Position numbers and translations under genes: made by a program. The notes below the pieces were generated by a model, which was not told the DNA's origin, searched no databases, and saw only the letters and a list, made by a program, of their open reading frames with translations. Positions 1 through 5,262 of a stretch of DNA of 5,487 bases are shown here, piece after piece; position 1 is the stretch's first letter; each line of letters starts with the position of its first letter. Source of the DNA: an uncultured Oscillospiraceae bacterium. Its GTDB lineage: Bacteria > Bacillota > Clostridia > Oscillospirales > Oscillospiraceae. The DNA lies in contig CAKUJN010000113.1 of NCBI GenBank assembly GCA_934661735.1, positions 1-5,487 on the forward strand, given 5' to 3'.

Positions 1-50
1 GCAAAAAGAGGCGCTGGATGCGGATCGGATTGTACCGCAGTGCCACAGAA
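1..50. repeat. Dispersed intergenic repeat A, copy 1 (truncated by window edge)
   Basis: Positions 1-39 are identical to 5439-5477. After a 1-nt length difference, GCCACAGAA is also shared (42-50 and 5479-5487). The right-hand copy is preceded by a perfect 13-bp hairpin (5408-5439). In this copy that hairpin would lie just outside the window, so this is probably only the tail of the element. No reading frame here looks protein-like. It is inferred to be a member of a multicopy intergenic repeat family; two copies are directly visible. Confidence 0.8.
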
Positions 51-251
51 TAAGCCCGTAGAAGAACATTGCGGCCAGCACACGAAAATCTCCCTACAAA
101 TCTCCACTACAGCGCCGCCTGCGTGGAGACAACGCTCCCATCGGGAGTAGTTGCTACGCAGGGAAATGGCAAAACACGCTGCCATGCAATTCAGAAACGC
201 ATCTACGTATGCGCCAGTGGTGCAGAATATTTGCGTTCTATTGTACATGTT
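51..251. other. Non-coding spacer with small stem-loops
   Basis: No gene is recognisable. Several short inverted repeats can be read: TCTCCAC/GTGGAGA (101-107 with 123-129, 15-nt loop), CTCCC-ATC-GGGAG (135-147), and GTAG-TTG-CTAC (147-157), which overlaps the previous one by a base. The short reading frames through this stretch have no recognisable motif and no convincing ribosome binding site, so I treat them as chance. The stretch may be worn repeat sequence, but I cannot match it to other parts of the window. Confidence 0.5.
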
Positions 252-339
252 TGTAGGGCCGATGGCGAGCGCAGCCGTCAGCGACGAAGGAGCGCTACGG
301 ATGCGGCCCACCCCTTGCGGGTGCACATCGGCCCGTTTG
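252..339. repeat. Expanded nested inverted repeat (element B, copy 1)
   Basis: Outer arms GGGCCGATG (256-264) and CATCGGCCC (326-334) are perfect 9-bp complements separated by 61 nt. Inside the right half is a small hairpin, CACCC-CTTGC-GGGTG (309-323). Positions 308-339 match 5320-5351 at 30 of 32 bases. The left boundary TGTAGGGCCGATG also matches the compact element at 403-417 read in the opposite orientation, which lacks the 61-nt interior. It appears to be an expanded member of one intergenic repeat family. Confidence 0.7.
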
Positions 340-387
340 GGAACCGACGAATTCGCCGCAGATTTCCGTTAAAACGGTGTGTACTGC

Positions 388-417
388 GCGGGCCGATGTG
401 GGCATCGGCCCCTACAA
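388..417. repeat. Compact inverted repeat (element B, short form, opposite orientation)
   Basis: A perfect 9-bp stem, GGGCCGATG (390-398) with CATCGGCCC (403-411), encloses a 4-nt loop TGGG. Read on the minus strand it begins TTGTAGGGGCCGATG, nearly the same as 251-264 on the plus strand. The stem is strong, but the flank is only CTACAAGG with no T-run, so it is not an intrinsic terminator in either direction. Confidence 0.65.
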
Positions 418-546
418 GGTGCTGTGCATGAACGAGATTGGCCGAGTATTCCCAAAATGAGCAGAAACGAAATTGATGCAGTCTGTCCGCAAATGCGTGT
501 AGTACATTCGTCGGAACCATAAGCTACCGGGAAAATAACAATTCTG
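418..546. other. Intergenic stretch without a recognised feature
   Basis: I see no gene, RNA or strong secondary structure here. A minus-strand open frame (start about 921) runs through it to 412, but that frame also crosses the pnp terminator and the 3' end of pnp, so it is not credible as a gene. The base composition is less G+C-rich than that of the neighbouring coding regions. Confidence 0.4.
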
Positions 547-604
547 CGCCCGAACAGGGCGTTCAGGCCGCGGAGCGGCCAAAAAATCGCGCGCGTCAGC
601 GCGC
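547..604. repeat. Three consecutive stem-loops
   Basis: Three hairpins lie almost back to back: CGCCC-GAACA-GGGCG (547-561), GGCCGC-GGA-GCGGCC (566-580), and GCGCGC-GTCA-GCGCGC (589-604), with an A6 run (581-586) between the second and third. All stems are perfect. On the plus strand the second stem is followed by A's, so it is not a terminator; on the minus strand it would be preceded, not followed, by T's. These are probably parts of a longer dispersed intergenic repeat running through about 700. Confidence 0.6.
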
Positions 605-614
605 AATATAAGAA

Positions 615-649
615 CCAAATTGCAAACCAGCGAAGCGTTTGCAATTTGG
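615..649. repeat. 13-bp hairpin with GCGAAGC tip
   Basis: Perfect arms CCAAATTGCAAAC (615-627) and GTTTGCAATTTGG (637-649) enclose the 9-nt loop CAGCGAAGC (628-636). The same 11-nt apex, CCAGCGAAGCG, tops an unrelated stem at 3131-3165. GCGAAGC is itself known as an exceptionally stable DNA mini-hairpin (two G-C pairs closing a GAA loop). The flanks lack a T-run, so a terminator role is unlikely. Confidence 0.75.
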
Positions 650-779
650 AGAGGACGAGCAACGGAACGGACGAGACCTGCCGCTTGCGGCGGGGCGAGG
701 GATGTGGAGTTTGTGAGGAGGAGCCGCCGGAGGCACGGTTGTGGTGTCAGCGCAAAAGAGGCAGTTTCGGTGAATACGG
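650..779. other. Purine-rich end of the dispersed intergenic repeat region
   Basis: The plus strand is strongly G/A-biased (GGACGAGC, GGGCGAGGGATG, GAGGAGGAG). It contains one hairpin with arms CCTGCCG (677-683) and CGGCGGG (688-694), a 4-nt loop, and one G-T pair. The sequence resembles boilerplate repeat DNA I associate with Oscillospiraceae intergenic regions; this is recollection and has not been checked. No convincing gene is present. It ends at the T-run (minus strand) of the pnp terminator. Confidence 0.4.
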
Positions 780-817
780 AAAAAACCGCCCGTCCGGCAG
801 CGCCGGACGGGCGGTTT
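780..817 (-). terminator. Intrinsic terminator of the rpsO-pnp unit
   Basis: A perfect 16-bp stem is formed by 783-798 and 802-817 around a 3-nt loop. On the minus strand the stem runs AAACCGCCC...GGGCGGTTT and leads into six consecutive T's (785-780), the standard Rho-independent arrangement. It begins 10 nt past the pnp stop codon. On the plus strand the stem is followed by TTTGAATTTGATTTTA, a weak T-rich tail, so some bidirectional activity is possible. Confidence 0.93.
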
Positions 818-827
818 GAATTTGATT

Positions 828-2960
828 TTACTGCTGATTCTTTGCGGCCAGCTCCTTCAGCGCGTCCTTGCGGGACAGGTTGACGCGGCCCTTTTCGTCG
901 ATCTCGGTGACCTTGACCCAAGTCATGTCGCCGATGTTCAGAACGTCCTCGACCTTTTCCACGCGGCGGTTTTCCAGCTTGGAGATGTGGATCATGCCGT
1001 CCTTGCCCGGGGCAAGCTCGACAAACGCGCCGATGGGCAGAATGCGGACAACCTTGCCGTAGTACAGCTTGCCGACCTCGGGCACGAAGCAGATGTCCTC
1101 GATCATCTTCTTCGCGGCCTCGCAGGAGGCGCTGTCGGGAGAGGCGATGTGGATGGTGCCGTCGTCCTCGATATCGACCTGTGCGCCGGAATCGGCGACG
1201 ATCTTCTGAATCATGGAGCCGCCCTTGCCGATGACCTCGCGGATCTTGTCAACGTCGATCTTCATGGACAGCATCTTGGGCGCGAACTCGGAGACCTCTG
1301 CGCGCGGCTCGGCGATGCAGGGGATCATGACCTCGTTGAGAATCTCAAGGCGGGCCTTGCGGCAGCGCTCAAGCGCGTCGGCAATGATCTCCATCGTCAG
1401 ACCGTCGTTCTTCAGGTCCATCTGGATGGCGGTGACGCCCTCGGTCGTACCGGCAACCTTGAAGTCCATCTCGCCGTGGAAGTCCTCAACGCCCTGAATG
1501 TCGGTGAAGGTGCGCCACTTGCCGGTTTCCTTGTCGGAAATCAGGCCGCAGGAGATGCCGGCGACCGGACGCTTGATGGGAACGCCCGCGTCCATCAGCG
1601 CCAGCGTGGAGCCGCAGATGGAGGCCTGCGACGTGGAGCCGTTGGAGGAGACAACCTCGGAGACAACACGGATGCAGTAGGGGAACTCCTCAACGCTGGG
1701 CAGGACGGGAACGAGAGCCTTTTCGGCCAGCGAGCCGTGGCCGACCTCGCGGCGGGAGGTGGAACGGGCCGCGCGGGCTTCACCCGTGGACCACTGCGGC
1801 ATATTGTAGTGATGGATATAGCGCTTTTCGGTTTCGTCGTAGATGGTGTCGAGCTTCTGCGCGGCGGAGAGCGTGTTCAGCGTGCAGACGGACAGAACCT
1901 GCGTCTGGCCGCGGGTGAACAGGCCCGAGCCGTGGACGCGCGGCAGAACGCCGACCTCGGCGTCCAGCGGGCGGATGTCGTCGGGGCCGCGGCCGTCGAC
2001 GCGCTTGCCCTCAAGCAGCCACTTCTTGACAATCTTCTTCTGCATTTTGTACAGGCATACGTCGATCTGGACGTCCCAGTCGTCGGCGTACTTCTCGCCG
2101 AACTTCTCCTTGAAGTCGACGACGGCCTCGGTGATGCGGGCCTCACGGACGTTCTTGTCGTCGGTATCCAGCGCGTAGGCGATCTTGTCCAGACCGTACT
2201 CGCACAGATCGTCCAGCATCTCGTGGTTGACGGCGGCCTTTTCAAAGGTGAACTTCGGCTTGCCGATGGTGGCGACGATGTGGTTGATGAACTCGACAAC
2301 CTTGACGTTGGTCTCGTGGGCCAGCTGGATGCAGTTCATCAGGATATCCTCTTTGATTTCCTTTGCCTCGGTCTCAATCATGACGACCTTTTCATGGGTC
2401 GAGGCGATGGTGACGAAGCACTGGCAGGCGTTGCGCTGATCCTGAGAGGGATTGACGATATACTTGCCGTCCAGATAGCAGACGTTGGTGGTGGCGGTGG
2501 GGCCGTTCCAGGGAATGTCGGAGTAGGCGATGACCAGCGACGAGCCGATGGAGGCAACGATTTCGACAGGGTTGTCGTAATCCTGTGCCAGAATGGTGTT
2601 GGTCAGGACGACGTCGTTGCGCAGCTCTTCGTCAAACAGCGGGCGCATCGGACGGTCGATCAGGCGGGAGATGAGAATGCCGCGCTCGGACGGACGGCCC
2701 TCGCGGCGGTTGAAGCTGCCGGGAATGCGGCCGACGGCGTACATGCGCTCTTCCACCTCAATGGTCAGCGGGAAGTAGTCGATGCCGGCCTTGGGCAGGG
2801 GAGAGGCGACGGCGGTGACAAGCACGACGGTATCGCCGTAGCGGCAGATGGCCTCGGCGTTGCAGAGCTCCGCGACCTTGCCGGTCTCGACGGTAAAGGT
2901 GCGGCCGCCGATTTCGGTTTCAAAAATGTGATGGTTTGGATACTGTTTCTTGGTGATCAT
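828..2960 (-). CDS. pnp: Polyribonucleotide nucleotidyltransferase (PNPase)
   Basis: This 710-aa protein is full length for the family. PNPase is a trimeric cytoplasmic 3'-5' phosphorolytic exoribonuclease that also adds tails from NDPs and takes part in mRNA decay. Visible domains in order are RNase PH-like core 1 (about 12-145), the linking helical domain (about 240-315), core 2 (about 318-545; EGKRVDGRGPDDIRPL at 317-332), KH (about 565-620, GKGG at 578-581) and S1 (about 629-697). Catalytic D493, D499 and K501 (E. coli D486, D492, K494) are present, as are RREVGHG (403-409) and the phosphate-binding NGSTSQAS region (440-447). The ATG at 2960 is chosen because AGGAGG lies 6 nt upstream and MITKKQYPNH fits family N-termini; an in-frame ATG at 3038 falls inside the leader hairpin. 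It is downstream of rpsO on the same strand. Some conserved loops diverge: GSFNRREGRP at 81-90, where E. coli has GSFFRREGRP, and HHYNMPQWSTGE at 383-394. The assignment is secure. Confidence 0.98.
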   Translation of the reverse strand: MITKKQYPNHHIFETEIGGRTFTVETGKVAELCNAEAICRYGDTVVLVTAVASPLPKAGIDYFPLTIEVEERMYAVGRIPGSFNRREGRPSERGILISRLIDRPMRPLFDEELRNDVVLTNTILAQDYDNPVEIVASIGSSLVIAYSDIPWNGPTATTNVCYLDGKYIVNPSQDQRNACQCFVTIASTHEKVVMIETEAKEIKEDILMNCIQLAHETNVKVVEFINHIVATIGKPKFTFEKAAVNHEMLDDLCEYGLDKIAYALDTDDKNVREARITEAVVDFKEKFGEKYADDWDVQIDVCLYKMQKKIVKKWLLEGKRVDGRGPDDIRPLDAEVGVLPRVHGSGLFTRGQTQVLSVCTLNTLSAAQKLDTIYDETEKRYIHHYNMPQWSTGEARAARSTSRREVGHGSLAEKALVPVLPSVEEFPYCIRVVSEVVSSNGSTSQASICGSTLALMDAGVPIKRPVAGISCGLISDKETGKWRTFTDIQGVEDFHGEMDFKVAGTTEGVTAIQMDLKNDGLTMEIIADALERCRKARLEILNEVMIPCIAEPRAEVSEFAPKMLSMKIDVDKIREVIGKGGSMIQKIVADSGAQVDIEDDGTIHIASPDSASCEAAKKMIEDICFVPEVGKLYYGKVVRILPIGAFVELAPGKDGMIHISKLENRRVEKVEDVLNIGDMTWVKVTEIDEKGRVNLSRKDALKELAAKNQQ

Positions 2961-2966
2961 GAAAAA

Positions 2967-2972
2967 CCTCCT
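2967..2972 (-). promoter_or_regulatory. pnp ribosome binding site
   Basis: A perfect AGGAGG on the minus strand lies 6 nt before the ATG at 2960. It fixes the start codon. It sits only 12 nt downstream of the base of the large leader hairpin, so folding, cleavage or protein binding there could plausibly affect initiation. Confidence 0.92.
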
Positions 2973-2984
2973 GTGTTTTTTCGG

Positions 2985-3062
2985 CTGTATGGGAGGTTTA
3001 GCACTTGAAACTGGCGTCCGCGCGGACGCTACTTTCAACTGCTAAAGCAAGCTCCCATACAG
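2985..3062 (-). promoter_or_regulatory. Large stem-loop in the pnp leader (candidate RNase III / autoregulatory structure)
   Basis: The 78 nt fold into one long imperfect stem. The segments are 2985-2995 with 3052-3062 (11 bp, CTGTATGGGAG), 2997-3003 with 3040-3046 (7 bp), 3005-3010 with 3033-3038 (6 bp), and an apical GCGTCC/GGACGC stem (3014-3019 with 3024-3029) with a GCGC loop and one further A-T pair below it. That gives about 31 bp in the pnp mRNA, broken by two single mismatches, a C-A mismatch near the apex and a 1x5 internal loop. No T-run follows in either direction, so it is not a terminator. In E. coli and Streptomyces, RNase III cuts a hairpin in the pnp leader or rpsO-pnp spacer. 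An equivalent role here is inferred from position and shape. Confidence 0.7.
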
Positions 3063-3114
3063 AAATGGTTGGTGTGAAATCTGTGTGCAGACAGCACAGA
3101 AATTATGCGCGCAG

Positions 3115-3165
3115 CAGGGCGAAAGCCCTGTCAAACGCAAGTCCAGCGAAGCGGAGTGCGTTTGA
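3115..3165. repeat. Two abutting hairpins with GCGAAAGC and GCGAAGC tips
   Basis: The first is CAGGGC-GAAA-GCCCTG (3115-3130). The second follows with no gap: TCAAACGCA (3131-3139) with TGCGTTTGA (3157-3165), extended inside by TCC/GGA (3142-3144 with 3153-3155) around AGCGAAGC. The apex CCAGCGAAGCG (3143-3153) is identical to that at 627-637, although the stems are unrelated. The pair lies in the rpsO-pnp spacer and would be transcribed with the operon. It may be a dispersed repeat, a block to 3' exonucleases that protects rpsO mRNA, or both. Confidence 0.7.
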
Positions 3166-3195
3166 GAGCATGCAAAAATGGATTCTGACATACTC

Positions 3196-3223
3196 AAATG
3201 GGCGGTCGTGCGACCGCCCATTT
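3196..3223 (-). terminator. Stem-loop just after rpsO (weak or partial terminator)
   Basis: Perfect 12-bp arms AAATGGGCGGTC (3196-3207) and GACCGCCCATTT (3212-3223) enclose a 4-nt loop. The structure starts 11 nt past the rpsO stop codon. On the minus strand only the three T's of the stem end and then GAGTATG follow, so the U-run is poor. That favours incomplete termination, or a 3'-end-protecting hairpin, with read-through into pnp. Confidence 0.6.
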
Positions 3224-3234
3224 CGTCCGACAGA

Positions 3235-3501
3235 TTACTTACGCAGACCCAGCTTGGCAACGATCGCGCGATAACGGTTGATGTCCTTCTTGGCCAGATA
3301 GTCCAGAAGGCTGCGGCGCTTGCCGACCATCATCAGAAGGCCGCGGCGGGAGTGGTTGTCCTGCTTGTGTACGCGCAGGTGCTCGGTCAGGTCGTTGATT
3401 CTGGAGGTCAGAACCGCGATCTGAACCTCGGGCGAACCGGTGTCGCCGGGATGGGTTGCGTACTGCTCAATGATAGCAGTCTTTTCTTCTTTGCGCATCA
3501 T
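3235..3501 (-). CDS. rpsO: 30S ribosomal protein S15
   Basis: This 88-aa protein is the usual S15 length. S15 binds the central domain of 16S rRNA early in assembly, at the helix 20/21/22 junction, and forms bridges to the 50S subunit. The signature is plain: [12 protein letters not shown] (16-27), [12 protein letters not shown] (45-56), [12 protein letters not shown] (58-69) and the C-terminal KLGLRK. RNA-contacting H41, D48 and S51 line up with E. coli. Two adjacent ATGs (3501 and 3498) are possible; the first is preferred because AGGTGG lies 9 nt upstream, whereas the second would be 12 nt away. An in-frame ATG at 3564 would add a tail foreign to the family and has no ribosome binding site. 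It is first in a minus-strand pair with pnp, 274 nt apart. The gene and function are certain; only the choice between the two ATGs is open. Confidence 0.98.
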   Translation of the reverse strand: MMRKEEKTAIIEQYATHPGDTGSPEVQIAVLTSRINDLTEHLRVHKQDNHSRRGLLMMVGKRRSLLDYLAKKDINRYRAIVAKLGLRK

Positions 3502-3620
3502 AGTGTGTTTCCACCTTTCAAAAATATTCCCGCAGTCCAAGTATCGGGCCGGCAGAGCGCTCATGTAGAAATGAGCCTTCCCCCGAAACTGAGAAATGGG
3601 GCGCGGCGCAATGCGCCAGC
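3502..3620 (-). promoter_or_regulatory. rpsO 5' leader with stem-loops
   Basis: This is the region between the predicted start of transcription (about 3620) and the rpsO ATG. It holds GGCGC-AAT-GCGCC (3605-3617), a CCCC/GGGG pairing in the middle, GCTCAT-GTAGAA-ATGAGC (3559-3576), and the AGGTGG ribosome binding site (3511-3516). Ribosomal protein S15 represses its own mRNA through leader structures in E. coli, Geobacillus and others, and those structures differ between lineages. A similar role is plausible from length and structure, but I cannot match it to a known S15 leader class. Confidence 0.4.
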
Positions 3621-3626
3621 TTGATT

Positions 3627-3655
3627 AGAATATCACATGCAAGCGAAAAAGTAAA
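3627..3655 (-). promoter_or_regulatory. Predicted rpsO promoter (extended -10)
   Basis: On the minus strand there is TTTACT (3655-3650) as -35, a 17-nt spacer, then TATTCT (3632-3627) as -10 with an upstream TG (TGATATTCT), the extended -10 form. Each hexamer matches 4 of 6 consensus bases. The surrounding sequence is A+T-rich compared with the genes. It would start transcription near 3620 and drive rpsO and, by read-through, pnp. Confidence 0.55.
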
Positions 3656-3747
3656 GTGAAAATTTGCAAAAATACCTGCAAAACACCGGTATCATGGCGA
3701 AAAAATCACGCTTTTTCGGAAAAAATGCGACGAAAACGGCGCGGCGG

Positions 3748-3777
3748 CTGTCAAAAAACGCCGCTGCGTCATAGAAT
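3748..3777 (+). promoter_or_regulatory. Possible lysC promoter
   Basis: CTGTCA (3748-3753), an 18-nt spacer and TAGAAT (3772-3777) match 4 of 6 and 5 of 6 consensus bases. Transcription would begin near 3784, giving a leader of about 140 nt. The -35 is weak and the GC-rich spacer is unremarkable, so this is only the best candidate I can find upstream of the gene. Confidence 0.3.
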
Positions 3778-3922
3778 GTCCTGCGGAAGAATTCTCCGCA
3801 TGCTCCGATGATACGGTTTTCCCGCCCTTTGCGGCGCGGAGACGGCGTCGGACGGTGCACGGAGGTGCGCCCTTTCCGGACGGGGCGGCTGCTCCGAACG
3901 GAAAACGGTATGAGGTGAAAGT
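3778..3922 (+). other. GC-rich leader of lysC with small hairpins
   Basis: It contains TGCGGA/TCCGCA (3782-3787 with 3795-3800) around AGAATTC, and GGTGCAC-GGAG-GTGCGCC (3854-3871, one G-T pair). The ribosome binding site GAGGTG (3912-3917) ends 5 nt before the ATG. I looked for a lysine riboswitch or T-box and found neither signature, and I see no terminator-like hairpin with a T-run. Control at this level is therefore unproven. Confidence 0.4.
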
Positions 3923-5200
3923 ATGCTCAAGGTAACAAAATTCGGCGGCTCGTCGCTCTGCGACGCGGCGCATTTCATGCAGGTGCGGGACATTGTGCTT
4001 TCGGATGTGTCGCGGCGCGTGGTCGTTGTGTCTGCGGCCGGCAAGCGGCACAGCGCCGACCATAAAATCACGGACCTGTTATATCTGTGTCACGCACATT
4101 TGCAGTACCGCGTCTCCTGCCACGAGCTGTGGCGGCGGATCTGCGGAAGATACATTGAAATCCGCGACGGCTGCGGCCTGCACACGCCGGTCGAGCAGGA
4201 GCTGGAAAAAATCTATGCCGGACTTTCGCCGGCGGTGACGCAGGCCGAGCTTGCCTCGCGCGGCGAGTATCTCTCGGCGCGGCTGATGGCCGACCTGCTG
4301 GGCTATGCGTTTGTGGACGCGGTTGACTGGCTTCAGTTTGACCACGCGGGAAACGTTGTGCCCGAGGCGTCCTACGCGGCGCTGCAATCGCTGGCCGACG
4401 GGCGGAAAATCGTCACGCCCGGCTTTTACGGGGCGCTGCCCAGCGGCGCGGTGCATACGTTTTCGCGCGGCGGCTCGGACGTGACGGGCGCGCTGGCTGC
4501 GGCGGCGCTGCACGCGGATGTGTATGAAAACTGGACGGATGTGGCGGGAATCCTGACTGCGGACCCGAAAATCGTCGACGCACCGCGGACGATTGCGCAG
4601 CTGAGCTATGCGGAGCTTCAGGCCCTGTCGCAGGTGGGAATGCAGGTTCTGCACGAATCGGCGGTTGAGCCGGTGCGCCGGAGGCAGATTCCGCTTCAGA
4701 TCCGTGACACGTCGCGGCCGGAGCTGGCAGGGACGCTGATCCGGTGCGGCTGCGGCGAGTGTCCGGCGGCAGATGGTGTGGTCGGCTTTGCCGGACGGCG
4801 CGGACTTGCAATGCTCCGGCTGGAACAGAGCGCGCCGCTGCGGTACGGCGAGCGGGAAATTCTGGAACGCGCGGGTCTGCCGGTATTCAGCGCGTCGGAG
4901 GCGCTTGGGCGGCGGACGCTGCTGGTCGGGGTTCCGTCCGGCGGAGCGGATACGCTGCACGCGGCGGCGGAGGAAATTGAACGGACGCTGCATCCCGCAC
5001 GGCTGAAGCTGCGGGAGAATCTGGCGGCGCTGGCGGTCCTGTACCGCGGCGCGGACGCGCCGTCGGCGGTGGTGGACGCGGTTCAGGGCGCGGGCGTGCC
5101 GGTGCATCAGATGTCCGGCACGGCGCCGTGTCTGCTGCTGACCGTCAACGACAGCCAGTATGAGACGGCGCTGCGCGCGGCCTATCGGGCGGTGTTCTGA
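3923..5200 (+). CDS. lysC: Aspartate kinase (YclM/aspartokinase III-like, monofunctional)
   Basis: This 425-aa protein phosphorylates aspartate with ATP to give 4-aspartyl phosphate, the first step to lysine, diaminopimelate, threonine and methionine. The amino-acid kinase domain (about 1-275) carries KFGGSS (6-11), VVVSAAGKR (34-42), GEYLSARLMADLLG (114-127), the nucleotide-binding TFSRGGSDVTGA (179-190), ENWTDVAGI (202-210) and TADPKIV (212-218). SQVGMQVLHESAVEP (236-250) and IPLQIRDTSRPELAGTLI (256-273) are also typical. Two C-terminal ACT-like segments follow (about 286-340 and 365-425). The KFGGSSL start and TPGFYG...TFSRGGSD pattern resemble Bacillus YclM rather than DapG/LysC. The ATG has GAGGTG 5 nt upstream. 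The ACT segments are shorter and more divergent than usual (the QGSSE-like effector loop reads MSGTAP, 397-402), so feedback control may differ. The gene is transcribed away from rpsO and stands alone in this window. The enzyme class is secure; which end product controls it is unknown, and the symbol is by function only. Confidence 0.93.
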   Translation: MLKVTKFGGSSLCDAAHFMQVRDIVLSDVSRRVVVVSAAGKRHSADHKITDLLYLCHAHLQYRVSCHELWRRICGRYIEIRDGCGLHTPVEQELEKIYAGLSPAVTQAELASRGEYLSARLMADLLGYAFVDAVDWLQFDHAGNVVPEASYAALQSLADGRKIVTPGFYGALPSGAVHTFSRGGSDVTGALAAAALHADVYENWTDVAGILTADPKIVDAPRTIAQLSYAELQALSQVGMQVLHESAVEPVRRRQIPLQIRDTSRPELAGTLIRCGCGECPAADGVVGFAGRRGLAMLRLEQSAPLRYGEREILERAGLPVFSASEALGRRTLLVGVPSGGADTLHAAAEEIERTLHPARLKLRENLAALAVLYRGADAPSAVVDAVQGAGVPVHQMSGTAPCLLLTVNDSQYETALRAAYRAVF

Positions 5201-5229
5201 GCAGGGGAGGGCGGGGCGGACGCAGGGCT

Positions 5230-5262
5230 GCCATTTTCTCCGGTAAAACCGGAGGAAATGGC
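5230..5262 (+). terminator. Stem-loop after lysC, possible terminator
   Basis: Arms 5230-5244 and 5248-5262 form a 15-bp stem with one G-T pair and an AAA loop (core CTCCGGT-AAA-ACCGGAG). It starts 30 nt past the lysC stop and is the first strong structure downstream. A GC-rich second hairpin follows instead of a T-run, so intrinsic termination would be atypical; it may instead protect the mRNA 3' end. Confidence 0.4.

Noticed and set aside
1..779. CRISPR array or phage/defence remnant in the left intergenic region
   Set aside because: There are no regularly spaced direct repeats. The recurring units are inverted repeats of variable spacing, and no associated genes are present.
412..921. A 169-codon minus-strand open frame through the left intergenic region
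   Set aside because: It begins inside the 3' end of pnp in another frame, crosses the pnp terminator and five hairpins, and has no ribosome binding site or domain. It is best explained as repeat DNA that happens to be open.
816..3008. A 730-codon plus-strand open frame opposite pnp
   Set aside because: It mirrors pnp over its whole length and its translation is the Asp/Leu/Val/Ala/Gly-rich text typical of the antisense of a GC-rich gene. PNPase on the other strand is unmistakable.
2961..3038. Longer PNPase start at 3038
   Set aside because: The extra 26 residues are unlike PNPase N-termini, lie within the leader hairpin, and would make the perfect AGGAGG at 2967-2972 internal.
2985..3062. 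The pnp leader palindrome as a MITE
   Set aside because: The ends are good inverted repeats (11 bp), but the flanks (TTCGG and AAATG) show no target-site duplication and no second copy is in the window. A regulatory hairpin fits better, though a genome search could revive the idea.
3102..3134. TTGACA (3134-3129) and CATAAT (3107-3102) on the minus strand as a pnp promoter
   Set aside because: Both hexamers are good, but the spacer is 21 nt, outside the normal range, and is largely filled by the 3115-3130 hairpin. It could matter only with an unusual activator.
3749..3754. TTGACA on the minus strand as an rpsO -35
   Set aside because: No -10-like sequence lies 16-19 nt downstream, and the 3655-3627 candidate is better placed.
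3861..3871. GGAGGTGCGCC in the lysC leader as a fragment of a lysine riboswitch
   Set aside because: Only a short resemblance to the AGAGGTGCG segment. The other conserved helices and loops of the L box are missing, and the sequence is accounted for by a local hairpin (3854-3871).
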